Positions 1 to 6,663 of a stretch of 7,916 bases of DNA are shown piece by piece. Under the pieces are notes generated by a model, which did no database searches, was not told where the DNA came from, and saw only the letters and a program-made list of their open reading frames with translations. Source of the DNA: Candidatus Poribacteria bacterium (GTDB lineage: Bacteria > Poribacteria > WGA-4E > WGA-3G). The stretch is taken from assembly GCA_007571355.1 (NCBI GenBank), contig RKRO01000252.1:1-7916 (forward strand). The letters are read 5' to 3'. The position numbers and the translations under genes are program-made. Within the stretch, counting starts at the first letter, position 1, and each line of letters begins with the position of its first letter.

Positions 1-3
1 ATT

Positions 4-34
4 TTGAGCATTGTAACACGGTTTTTCGGATAAT
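4..34 (+). promoter_or_regulatory. weak candidate promoter for yjbQ
   Basis: TTGAGC at 4-9 and GATAAT at 29-34 resemble sigma-70 -35 and -10 boxes. The 19-base spacer is longer than the preferred 17 and the -35 match is only partial. Transcription would begin near position 41, inside the palindromic repeat just upstream of yjbQ. The true promoter could equally lie outside the window. Confidence 0.2.
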
Positions 35-39
35 TTCCT

Positions 40-69
40 CACCCCGTAGGGGTGTTATGTCTATAGAAA
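40..69 (+). repeat. hairpin-plus-tail dispersed repeat, copy 1
   Basis: A perfect 6-base stem (CACCCC 40-45, loop gta 46-48, GGGGTG 49-54) is followed by two bases and then ATGTCTATAGAAA (57-69). A second copy with the same architecture lies at 7665-7694 and matches at 26 of 30 positions; the differences fall only in the loop and the two-base linker. The ATG of the tail is the first in-frame ATG of yjbQ, so the repeat overlaps the annotated start of that gene. The element type is not known to me; it looks like a small non-autonomous palindromic repeat. Confidence 0.75.
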
Positions 70-497
70 CTTGGAGTACACAGAAAGTGATTCGACACAT
101 TGAAATAATTTTATCTGAATACCCGCGCGGCTTTCATCTCGTCACAGATGAGATTGTGAAATCGCTTGGAGAATTGCCGAGAGAAGGTATCCTGCACCTG
201 TTTATCAAACACACCTCAGCAGGATTGACCATCAACGAAAACGACGACCCAACGGTTCGCGAAGACTTCGCCAACAGTTTTGACCAACTTGTCAAAGAGC
301 GCGAACCGTTCTATAAACACACAATAGAGGGCGACGACGATATGCCAGCACATATTAAAGCGTCGCTCGTCGGCTTTACCGTCTCCGTTCCGATTACGAA
401 CCATCGCCTCAATTTAGGAGTCTGGCAAGGTATCTATCTATGCGAATTTCGGAATCGCGGGGGTAGACGACGTTTAATGGCGACGCTCTATTCTTAG
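57..497 (+). CDS. yjbQ: YjbQ/UPF0047 family protein (secondary thiamine-phosphate synthase-type)
   Basis: The 146-residue product is a clear member of the YjbQ (UPF0047) family, small soluble cytoplasmic proteins. In E. coli the family is credited with a weak secondary thiamine-phosphate synthase activity, but its true physiological role is unsettled. Family hallmarks are visible in order: RGFHLVTDEI (24-33), HTSAGLTINEN (52-62), EGDDDMPAHIKASL (91-104) and WQGIYLCEFRNRGG (123-136). The conserved histidines H52, H88 and H99 are the likely metal- or phosphate-binding residues. H116 (NHRL) replaces the glycine usual in this loop. The start is uncertain. ATG at 57 lies in the tail of a dispersed repeat, with AGGGG only four bases upstream and inside a hairpin stem. 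GTG at 87 has GGAG at 73-76 and gives a 136-residue protein, close to the E. coli length as I recall it. The gene stands alone on the plus strand and converges on the isomerase gene. Confidence 0.9.
   Translation: MSIETWSTQKVIRHIEIILSEYPRGFHLVTDEIVKSLGELPREGILHLFIKHTSAGLTINENDDPTVREDFANSFDQLVKEREPFYKHTIEGDDDMPAHIKASLVGFTVSVPITNHRLNLGVWQGIYLCEFRNRGGRRRLMATLYS
73..89 (+). promoter_or_regulatory. ribosome binding site for an alternative GTG start of yjbQ
   Basis: TTGGAG ends at 76, ten bases before an in-frame GTG at 87-89. Starting here removes ten residues (MSIETWSTQK) that do not align with the YjbQ family core. This start therefore competes with the repeat-borne ATG at 57. Confidence 0.4.
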
Positions 498-513
498 TGT
501 TTTACCCACAGCC

Positions 514-536
514 GTAGGGGCGAGGTTGCCTCGCCC
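514..536. repeat. REP-like GTAG hairpin between convergent genes
   Basis: GTAG (514-517) is followed directly by a perfect 8-base stem, GGGCGAGG (518-525) and CCTCGCCC (529-536), with loop ttg. It sits 17 bases after the yjbQ stop and 12 bases from the end of the opposing isomerase gene. It could act as a shared bidirectional transcription barrier, although neither side has the T-run of an intrinsic terminator. The GTAG foot beside a palindrome is the arrangement known for REP elements handled by RAYT transposases. No such transposase is in the window, so that link is an inference. Confidence 0.6.
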
Positions 537-548
537 GCTGCCCAAAAA

Positions 549-1307
549 CTATAATTCGCTATAGAGTTCAGCGTGTCGTTTCAGTACAGCATCTGAATCC
601 GGCGGATTGATAACCTCAATGGAGACAAACCCGTTATATCCGTCTTCTGCAAGAAGCGTGAGTGAATCGCGTTCGGTATCTGGCATTGGACCGCTGTCCC
701 CGAAATTGACGTGTGCGTGTCGGACTTTGCCGCGTAGGTGGACATAAGCGACATCAACCGGCTCTCCGTGGCGGACGTGGTGTGCTGCATGCCAATTCAC
801 ATAAGTGTTCTGCGCTGCCGCGCGATGCAGGGTCTCCGCGACGTAACTGCCGAGGAGGTTGCCGTGTGTTTCTAAACAGAGTGCAACGCCTGCGTCGCCT
901 GCTAACCCATCGCATTCGCGGATACCGTCTGCTTCCCAATCCAAAGTTTGGGAGACTTCAACGGGTGTCTCCGGCACTCTATCCCCAAAGATACGGATAT
1001 TTGCCGCGCCCATCGTCTCCGCGAGATCGATATAACGTTTGAGACGTTCGACCTGTGCAGCGCGTTTGTTCGCGTCGGGGTCAATAAATCGGACACCTGT
1101 TGCGATGCAGGAGAGATCAATCCCGCTATCCACAAAGTGGGCGCGCGCATCGCGGAGTTGTTGCGGTGTAGAATCCAGTTCGACACCGTGTCCGTGATCC
1201 CACTCGACGCGGAGTTCCAAGTGTTTGTAAGCATACTGTTTCGCTTTGTCCATCAGTTCCGCCAATGTTAGTGGCGGACAGACGGACGACATAAATCCAA
1301 ATTTCAT
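549..1307 (-). CDS. sugar phosphate isomerase/epimerase-like TIM-barrel protein
   Basis: This 252-residue protein resembles the xylose isomerase-like TIM barrel / AP endonuclease family 2 (PF01261) in length and strand pattern. Members isomerise or epimerise sugars, inosose or related polyols with a divalent metal. Candidate metal ligands lie at the expected strand ends: E146 (CLETHGN), H199 (RHAHVNF) and E231 (GFVSIEV). The second ligand, usually an aspartate, appears to be H173 (NWHAAHH), which is unusual. The C-terminal GYNGFVSIEV motif (223-232) is typical. There is no signal peptide, so it is probably cytoplasmic. The start ATG gives the usual first beta strand (MKFGFMS). A weak AGGG lies about 12 bases upstream, separated by an A/T-rich leader. 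The gene lies 256 bases downstream of sbcC on the same strand and probably has its own promoter. The substrate cannot be inferred from the context. Confidence 0.82.
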   Translation of the reverse strand: MKFGFMSSVCPPLTLAELMDKAKQYAYKHLELRVEWDHGHGVELDSTPQQLRDARAHFVDSGIDLSCIATGVRFIDPDANKRAAQVERLKRYIDLAETMGAANIRIFGDRVPETPVEVSQTLDWEADGIRECDGLAGDAGVALCLETHGNLLGSYVAETLHRAAAQNTYVNWHAAHHVRHGEPVDVAYVHLRGKVRHAHVNFGDSGPMPDTERDSLTLLAEDGYNGFVSIEVINPPDSDAVLKRHAELYSEL

Positions 1308-1317
1308 ATTTTTAATT
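1305..1317 (-). promoter_or_regulatory. AATTAAAAATATG translation-start leader of the isomerase gene
   Basis: Read on the minus strand, the start codon is preceded by AATTAAAAAT. The identical 13 bases, including the ATG, occur at the permease start (7591-7603). Neither gene has a well-spaced Shine-Dalgarno sequence, so this A-rich leader may be what the ribosome recognises. Confidence 0.4.
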
Positions 1318-1563
1318 TTCCCTGCGGTTCGGTCAGGTTAATTGGATAAATAACGTTAATCGACGTAGATCCGCCTTCCGCTTCGCTTACAGGCTACAGT
1401 TTCGTTAAAGCCTCTTTTTAATACTTTGCGGATAAGCATCGATTACTTCTCTCAACAGTTTGTGTGTTCAAGTCGCTTGCCCCGTTGTTGCAGGCTTGCG
1501 GTTTAGGAACATCAAAGAACGGTAGCATATTTGCGTTATGGCTTCGTTTAATATTTCCTTAGG
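1308..1563. other. intergenic gap between sbcC and the isomerase gene
   Basis: These 256 bases contain no credible gene. They must hold the end of the sbcDC transcript and probably the isomerase promoter, but I find no convincing -35/-10 pair and no hairpin with a T-run. Visible structures are a 33-base repeat-like element at 1365-1397, a small palindrome TAACGTTA at 1351-1358, and the palindrome AGGTTAACCT at 1561-1570 across the sbcC stop codon. Confidence 0.6.
1365..1397 (-). repeat. probable dispersed repeat with GTAG...CTAC ends
   Basis: On the minus strand it begins GTAGCC, contains GCGAAGCGGAAGGCGG and ends GGATCTAC. The outer GTAG/CTAC pair and the inner GCC/GGC pair can close an imperfect hairpin. 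The purine-rich GCGAAGCGGAAGG core is of a kind I associate with high-copy repeats in Poribacteria-like genomes. Only one copy is present here, so calling it a repeat relies on that recollection. Confidence 0.4.
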
Positions 1564-4500
1564 TTAACCTTGAATTCTAACAGTTGAACTGCCGTTTCCT
1601 TTTTTACGAACTTCAATTTTGACCGGTAAACGTCTCGTTAACTCCTGAATATGGCTGATAAGAAAAATGTTACGTCCCTGCATGCGCAGCCCTTCCAATG
1701 CTGCGATAGCAATGTCAAGCGTTTCTGCGTCGAGGGTGCCGAACCCTTCGTCAAGAAAGAGGGAGTTGAGTTGTGACCGCCCGCGGCTGAGTTCGGAGAG
1801 CGCGAGTGCCAAAGCGAGACTTGTTAAAAACGATTCCCCGCCAGAGAGTGTCTCAACCGGACGTTCTTCATTCGCGTTCCAGCGATCGATGACGGTCAAG
1901 TCGCCGATGCTTTCGACTTTAAGTGCGTAGCGATCTGAAGTGAGGTATCGCAGCTGTGTATTTGCCAAATTGCCCATCTGCCTGAACATAATCTCCAACG
2001 CAAAATCGCGTAAAGCATTGGCGGGGATCGTCTCTTTTAACCGCTGCCAACGTTCCAATGCTTGCTGTGCTGCCTCGAGTTCATCACTGAGAGTCTCACG
2101 TTTTTCAAGTGCATCTTTCAGAGCATCGATTTTCTGCCGTTGCGCGCCAATCTCTTGCTGTATTTCTTGAAGCTGCGTTTCAATTGCTGTGAGTTGGGTT
2201 TCAATCTGACCTAATGCGTCTGGATCATACGGATTTTCTTCAAACCGAGTTTGCAACGTGGTAATTTCTAAGACAAGCCGCTGTAGTTCGTCCTCGTGCC
2301 TGTCAATTGGGTCGATTAAGCCTTGTATCTGATCATCATCTCGGAAGGCGTTCTCGTGTGCTTCCGGCGCGTCAAACCCTTCTTTTTCTAACTTATGAAA
2401 GTAGACTTCGCGTGATGTGTTCAACTTTTCAGTAGTCGTATTAAACTGTTTCGCACACATTTCATGGGCCGTCCGTTTTTGCGTCAGCAAATCTTGCCTG
2501 TTCTGTAATTGCTGTTCAGCACTATCGCGTTCGTGCTCTTTCGCCTGCAGGTCGGTTTTTAATGCTTCAATAGCCTTATCAATTTCGGCTTCTGTCTCTA
2601 ATCCGCCGGTTTTCTCACGAGCGGCAGTTAGAAACGTTTCTTGTTCGCGCAGATACCTGTCTTTTTCGTTTTTCAATGCGTCACGACTATCTTTCAGATT
2701 CTGAAGTGTCCCTTCGTCTGCTTTGATATTCGCATTAAGCACCTGCAGATCCGTCTCTGCTTTACGAAGTTCAGCTTCACGCGATGCCACTCCTTCAATC
2801 TTATCTTCAAATTGGTTTACAGCCTCCTTCGGTGTAACGCCATGAAAGGGCTCAGGCATGGAGTCCCAGAAACGTTCCTCTGTAGAGGCAATAGTCGCTT
2901 GCAAATCCGCAATTGTATCGTTGCGCCCTTCCAGCTGCGCTTGGGTTTCACGCAAGGCTTTCGTCTCGCGCTTAATGTCGTTTTCACAGGTTTCGAGTTG
3001 TTGTGATACTATCTCATTAGCGTGCAATGCATCCCTCCCTGCCTGCTCGGCATCCCTAAGGGCTGCAATAGCAATATCCGCTGCGTTCATCTGTTCAACT
3101 ATCCAGTCGACGGAAATAATGTCCTGTTCGTCCTGATCAAGTATCGATGCAAACGAAGTAATAAAGTCCGGAGAAATTTCCTCCAATTGTTTAACAAGTG
3201 ATTTCGCTATGTCTTGGAGCCCCTCTGCTTCTATAGCAAGTTCCTCAAGTTGGTTGACAGCATTGTTTCTATCGTGTTCAGTCCGCGTCTGCTTGGTCTT
3301 GAGAACTTGCATCCGGTCTTGCGCGACTTGTGCCTCCGCTTTCGCATGCGCTAAGGCGTTTTTAGCATCTCGCAGCCGTTCCTCATTTGCAGGTTCCACA
3401 ACCCCCGCATACGGATGCTCTGTCGCCCCACATACCAAGCAGGGCTCGCCGGTGTGAAGGTGTTGCCGGAGTTGATTAATCGGGTTTGTCAACATTTCGT
3501 CCCTTAGTACCTCTTCGCAACGTTCAATTGCCTTCGTAGCATGCCGACACACTTCCGTCTGTTCTTGCAATTCTGCTTCGGTTAGCACAAGTTCTGCATC
3601 CAGTGTTGATGAAGTGTCCTTTAATTCCGTAAACCGATCTGAGATATCCTCGCCATCTTCCACCATATCTTTATATCCTTGCACGACGGGATATACCCGG
3701 GCTGCCTGTTGTTTTCGGTCAGTCCACTCCTCATGGGTGCCGGTAGTCAGTAGCTCATTCAATCGCGTCGTGGCATTTTCTAATGTTGTCTCTGCCGCTG
3801 CTTTTTCCGAGAGATGTTCTTTTTGGATTTTAGATAATTTCTCAATTTCCTGTTTCAATGACGATACTCTCTTCTCGGATTGCGCTTTGTCTTTCAACTC
3901 TGTTCCCAACTGTTTTTTGTGTGAAGTGCGTTCTGCCAAAAGACGGCTGGTCCGGTTAAGGCGTGACTGCCGATCCGATGGAAGCGGATTATCGTCCAAA
4001 AAACGTTGCGCGTCCTCAATCTGTCTCTGCAACTGGGTTTGCTGCGTCTGTTTGGCTGTCCGTAGGCTTTCCAGCGCATTAATCTGACTATTTACGTTCA
4101 CCAATTCTGGTGTCCGCTTATCCGCCTCTGCAAATCGTTCCGCTGCGCGTTCTACATCGGACTTTGCCGCAGTGTAAACCGGTATCTTTGCGTCGCACTT
4201 AGCAGATGCGGCATCAAAGGCAGCCGCTTTTTCATGATAGGCAATTTGGGCAGCTTCCCCCTGATCCTCCGCCTCCGTTTTTTCCATTTTAGCTGAACTT
4301 AATGCCCTTGTTGCATTTTCGATCTCCAATTTTGCAGTATCAAATTCCCGTTTTTCAGGGAGAAGTCGTTGGGCGCGATTCGCGTTTTCGAGTTCTGCCT
4401 GAAGTGCATCAATCTCCGGCTGCTGTGCTAAGCGTTCTTCGTGCCGTTTTTCTGAAGACTGCAGTTTCTCAAAATCTTCTTTACGTTTGGTTTCCCACTC

Positions 4501-5205
4501 TTTTTTTTGCTGAATTTGCTGACTTTCAATCCCTAACGCGTCGGCTCCGGTTTGCAACCTGTCAAGTTCGGCTTCAGCATCTGCAAGTTGCTCACGAGAA
4601 GCTTCTGGAATTTTATTTAATTTATTGTAGACTTCGGCGTTCGCAGCTTCAACCTCGTTAACCTTGTCGTTTAACGCTTGTTTCAGTACATCGTAGATAC
4701 TGACCCCAGCAGTTGCTTCCAAAATTGTGCGTCTCTCGTCGTTACTTGCCTTCAAAAACGCCGCGAATTCGCCTTGCGCCAACATGACCGACCGTCTGAA
4801 AGCATCAAAATTGAGTCCCAAAATGGATTCCACCGCTTGTGCAACTTTGGTAGTCATCAGCTTACCCAAATTATCAAATAACTGTGCTTTGGGAGATCCG
4901 TTGCGTTTAATAGACCACGTCGCATGGTAAGGTGTATTGTTTACCTCAAAATATACTTCAGCAAAACCTTCCGTTTCGCCATGACTTATCAGATGCCTCG
5001 GATGCTGAGTCGTGGTTCCACTTAGGCGCGGTGTCTTACCATAGAGAGCAACACAAATTGCGTCCAACAACGTTGTCTTTCCTGCACCTGTCGGCCCCGT
5101 AATCGCCACCAGTGCGGCATCGCTCAGTAGCCCACTTTCAAAATCAATTTCCTGTTCTTCTCGAAAACTATTCAGATTTTTAAGTTTCAATTTACAGATC
5201 TTCAT
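1564..5205 (-). CDS. sbcC: SbcC, Rad50-like ATPase subunit of the SbcCD nuclease
   Basis: SbcC is the SMC/Rad50-type ATPase that partners SbcD to open hairpins and process protein-blocked or broken DNA ends in the cytoplasm. The 1213 residues show the full family layout. The N-terminal ATPase half has Walker A GPTGAGKT (37-44) and Q-loop Q144 (LAQGEF). A long charged coiled coil follows, interrupted near its middle by the zinc hook C589-L-V-C592. The second coiled coil leads to the C-terminal half with signature LSGGES (1120-1125), Walker B LFLDE with D1152 and E1153, D-loop GTLD (1156-1159) and H-loop H1185. All key ATPase residues are present, so the protein looks functional. It is longer than E. 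coli SbcC (about 1048 residues), and the extra length appears to lie in the coiled coil. The start overlaps the sbcD stop as ATGA, with GAGGAG five bases upstream inside sbcD, indicating translational coupling. Confidence 0.97.
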   Translation of the reverse strand: MKICKLKLKNLNSFREEQEIDFESGLLSDAALVAITGPTGAGKTTLLDAICVALYGKTPRLSGTTTQHPRHLISHGETEGFAEVYFEVNNTPYHATWSIKRNGSPKAQLFDNLGKLMTTKVAQAVESILGLNFDAFRRSVMLAQGEFAAFLKASNDERRTILEATAGVSIYDVLKQALNDKVNEVEAANAEVYNKLNKIPEASREQLADAEAELDRLQTGADALGIESQQIQQKKEWETKRKEDFEKLQSSEKRHEERLAQQPEIDALQAELENANRAQRLLPEKREFDTAKLEIENATRALSSAKMEKTEAEDQGEAAQIAYHEKAAAFDAASAKCDAKIPVYTAAKSDVERAAERFAEADKRTPELVNVNSQINALESLRTAKQTQQTQLQRQIEDAQRFLDDNPLPSDRQSRLNRTSRLLAERTSHKKQLGTELKDKAQSEKRVSSLKQEIEKLSKIQKEHLSEKAAAETTLENATTRLNELLTTGTHEEWTDRKQQAARVYPVVQGYKDMVEDGEDISDRFTELKDTSSTLDAELVLTEAELQEQTEVCRHATKAIERCEEVLRDEMLTNPINQLRQHLHTGEPCLVCGATEHPYAGVVEPANEERLRDAKNALAHAKAEAQVAQDRMQVLKTKQTRTEHDRNNAVNQLEELAIEAEGLQDIAKSLVKQLEEISPDFITSFASILDQDEQDIISVDWIVEQMNAADIAIAALRDAEQAGRDALHANEIVSQQLETCENDIKRETKALRETQAQLEGRNDTIADLQATIASTEERFWDSMPEPFHGVTPKEAVNQFEDKIEGVASREAELRKAETDLQVLNANIKADEGTLQNLKDSRDALKNEKDRYLREQETFLTAAREKTGGLETEAEIDKAIEALKTDLQAKEHERDSAEQQLQNRQDLLTQKRTAHEMCAKQFNTTTEKLNTSREVYFHKLEKEGFDAPEAHENAFRDDDQIQGLIDPIDRHEDELQRLVLEITTLQTRFEENPYDPDALGQIETQLTAIETQLQEIQQEIGAQRQKIDALKDALEKRETLSDELEAAQQALERWQRLKETIPANALRDFALEIMFRQMGNLANTQLRYLTSDRYALKVESIGDLTVIDRWNANEERPVETLSGGESFLTSLALALALSELSRGRSQLNSLFLDEGFGTLDAETLDIAIAALEGLRMQGRNIFLISHIQELTRRLPVKIEVRKKGNGSSTVRIQG

Positions 5206-5216
5206 AGGGACTCCTC
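5202..5216 (-). promoter_or_regulatory. sbcC ribosome binding site and four-base sbcD/sbcC overlap
   Basis: On the minus strand GAGGAG (5211-5216) precedes the sbcC ATG (5203-5205) by five bases and lies within the last codons of sbcD. The sbcD stop TGA (5202-5204) shares bases with the sbcC start in an ATGA overlap. This is the only strong Shine-Dalgarno sequence among the four minus-strand genes and suggests coupled synthesis of the two subunits. Confidence 0.85.
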
Positions 5217-6374
5217 AACCATCTGGATTAATTCACTGAACGTTTGCGTCAAGGTCTCATCCGGTGGCTCACCGTCGAATTTTGCCTTGTGAAACTGTGC
5301 AAACATTTTTTCGGGGCGTTCCATTTTCGCAACCGAGATCGGAGGCCCCTGTTTTACTTCTGGCAGTTCAAGTTCAACACTCAAAACCTCGCCGCCACGG
5401 CTACCGAACGCCTGCCGAATGTCATCGCTGATGCCGACTCTCGGTGCGGTTAATTTCAGTTTGACTTGGATATACTTGCCGTCCCAGTCCCCCATCATCG
5501 CATCTAATAGGATGGATGTTTCATCTCCCTTAAGGGTACACAATTCTTTGAAAATCGGGATCTCGATTTTCTCGTCTCGGATCAACGTGCTGTCTTCAGA
5601 GAGTTCCAGCAGATAGACGGCTTTGCGATAAGCAGTTTCGTTGAACCTCAGTGGAATCGGTGAACCCGAATACCGAACCGGATAATCCGTGTCTTTTATT
5701 GTCTGCGGTCTGTGGAGGTGTCCCAAGGCAACATAACTGACATCTTTTGGAAAATCGTTGGCGTGGGTAGCGGTTGCCCCGCCGATCTGGACGTTCCGCT
5801 CCGAATCGCCTATTTTCCCACCTTGAACGAAGAGGTGTCCCATCAAAATTTTCGGGAGTTCTGCTGGCATGAAAGAGACGCAATCCGCATAGAACGCCTT
5901 AAACCGTTCCCGATACCGTTCGTTCCGATCGACTTCTGTCTCATAAGAGAAATGTCGGAGATCGCTTTCTGAGAGAAACGGAACAGCCGCGACTGCGACC
6001 CGTGGCTCGTTAGGCGGTAGGGTGAGGACACATTTCGTCGGCTCCTCTGCCGTTCCGACGACATAAATTCTGCCCATTTCAAGGAACTCGCGCGGAGCCT
6101 CCAAATGGCGTGGGGAGTCGTGGTTGCCAGCGGTAATCACAGCGTAAGCCTCGGTTTCATTATAAAGACGGTAGAGGAATTGGTAATAAAGGTTTGTCGC
6201 TTCCGAGGAGGGGAGTGCCGTATCAAAGATGTCGCCTGAAACGAGGAGGAGTTCGACGTGATGTTCTTGGATGGTGTTGAGCAGCCAATCCAGAAATTCT
6301 TTGTGTTCATCTGTACGTTGCCGTTCGTGGAGCCGTTGACCGATATGCCAATCGGCGGTGTGCAGTATTCTCAT
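5202..6374 (-). CDS. sbcD: SbcD, Mre11-like nuclease subunit of the SbcCD complex
   Basis: SbcD is the manganese-dependent calcineurin-like phosphoesterase that cuts DNA for SbcC, with double-strand exonuclease and hairpin endonuclease activity. The 390 residues carry all phosphoesterase motifs: D8 and H10 (TADWHIG), GD with D48 (VSGDIFD), GNHD (83-86), H180 (MGH) and GHLH (218-221). YSGSP (235-239) is also family-typical. The C-terminal part, roughly 260-390, fits the capping and SbcC-binding region. The length is close to E. coli SbcD (about 400). The start ATG gives the canonical MRILHTADWH opening, so it is secure even though no Shine-Dalgarno sequence is near it; an AAGGGA lies 18 bases upstream, which is too far. 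It is the first gene of an sbcDC operon with a good candidate promoter at 6429-6458. Confidence 0.97.
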   Translation of the reverse strand: MRILHTADWHIGQRLHERQRTDEHKEFLDWLLNTIQEHHVELLLVSGDIFDTALPSSEATNLYYQFLYRLYNETEAYAVITAGNHDSPRHLEAPREFLEMGRIYVVGTAEEPTKCVLTLPPNEPRVAVAAVPFLSESDLRHFSYETEVDRNERYRERFKAFYADCVSFMPAELPKILMGHLFVQGGKIGDSERNVQIGGATATHANDFPKDVSYVALGHLHRPQTIKDTDYPVRYSGSPIPLRFNETAYRKAVYLLELSEDSTLIRDEKIEIPIFKELCTLKGDETSILLDAMMGDWDGKYIQVKLKLTAPRVGISDDIRQAFGSRGGEVLSVELELPEVKQGPPISVAKMERPEKMFAQFHKAKFDGEPPDETLTQTFSELIQMVEESL

Positions 6375-6428
6375 ATTGTTGTGCGTTTACCATCCCTTGG
6401 AAATTGTTATGCGGATCTAACACGTATT

Positions 6429-6458
6429 ATCATAGCAGATACGAAAACCTCTTTTCAA
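6429..6458 (-). promoter_or_regulatory. candidate sigma-70 promoter for sbcDC
   Basis: On the minus strand TTGAAA (6453-6458) and TATGAT (6429-6434) are separated by 18 bases. The -10 box is preceded by TGC, giving an extended -10 (TGCTATGAT). Transcription would start near 6422, leaving a leader of roughly 48 bases before the sbcD ATG. The match is good for a promoter found by eye, but it is untested. Confidence 0.55.
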
Positions 6459-6496
6459 GTCAATTAATCGTTGCTAAAAATACAAGCGTGTGATAG

Positions 6497-6530
6497 ATTA
6501 TCGTAACATCTGAAAATAAATGAACGCTTG
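6497..6530 (-). repeat. dispersed repeat with GATGTTACGATAAT core, copy 1
   Basis: ATTATCGTAACATC (6497-6510, plus strand) is identical to 7761-7774, and the next 20 bases match at 14 positions, giving 28 of 34 overall. In both places a C-rich tract begins about ten bases further on (6541 and 7804), so the repeated unit may be longer. On the minus strand the core contains TGTTACGAT, which resembles an extended -10 element and faces sbcD about 120 bases away. Confidence 0.6.
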
Positions 6531-6541
6531 TCCGAAGAGAA

Positions 6542-6574
6542 CCCCTCCCCCTTATCAGGGGGGAATCAGAGGGG
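6542..6574. repeat. C/G-rich inverted repeat
   Basis: CCCCT (6542-6546) can pair with AGGGG (6570-6574), and CCCCCT (6547-6552) with AGGGGG (6557-6562) around the loop tatc. A small internal bulge remains on the 3' side. It lies about 90 bases beyond the permease stop. It might slow transcription there, but no T-run follows on either strand, so I call it a palindromic repeat and not a terminator. Confidence 0.6.
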
Positions 6575-6663
6575 CCTCGCTTCGATAGGTTGGGTTTCCA
6601 TAACGATGGACTTTATGATATTTTTCAGATGTGGGATTAACGCCCGTCACGGATGGCTAATGA

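Larger units (their letters stand above)
6375..6663. other. intergenic region between the permease gene and sbcD
   Basis: These 289 bases hold no credible gene. From the sbcD side they contain a short leader, a candidate sbcD promoter (6429-6458), one copy of a dispersed repeat (6497-6530) and a C/G-rich inverted repeat (6542-6574). GGTTGGGTTTC near 6588 may be a fragment of another repeat. No hairpin with a T-run follows the permease stop, so a terminator is not evident. Confidence 0.6.

Noticed and set aside
518..536. Intrinsic terminator for yjbQ or the isomerase gene
   Set aside because: The stem is strong, but no T-run follows on either strand. It is kept as a REP-like hairpin with only possible terminator activity.
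713..1271. Plus-strand open frames of about 107-109 codons inside the isomerase gene
   Set aside because: They lie antisense to a gene with clear family motifs, have Arg/Cys-rich unlikely compositions and show no ribosome sites.
1308..1563. Promoter for the isomerase gene from TATTAA or TTATTT-like -10 boxes
   Set aside because: No -35 box lies at a suitable distance from any candidate.
1561..1570. Palindrome AGGTTAACCT across the sbcC stop as an operator
   Set aside because: A loopless 10-base palindrome overlapping a stop codon can easily arise by chance, and no second copy is present.
3614..4087. Plus-strand open frame of 157 codons antisense to sbcC
   Set aside because: Ser/Cys-rich shadow of the sbcC coiled-coil coding sequence, with no recognisable motif.
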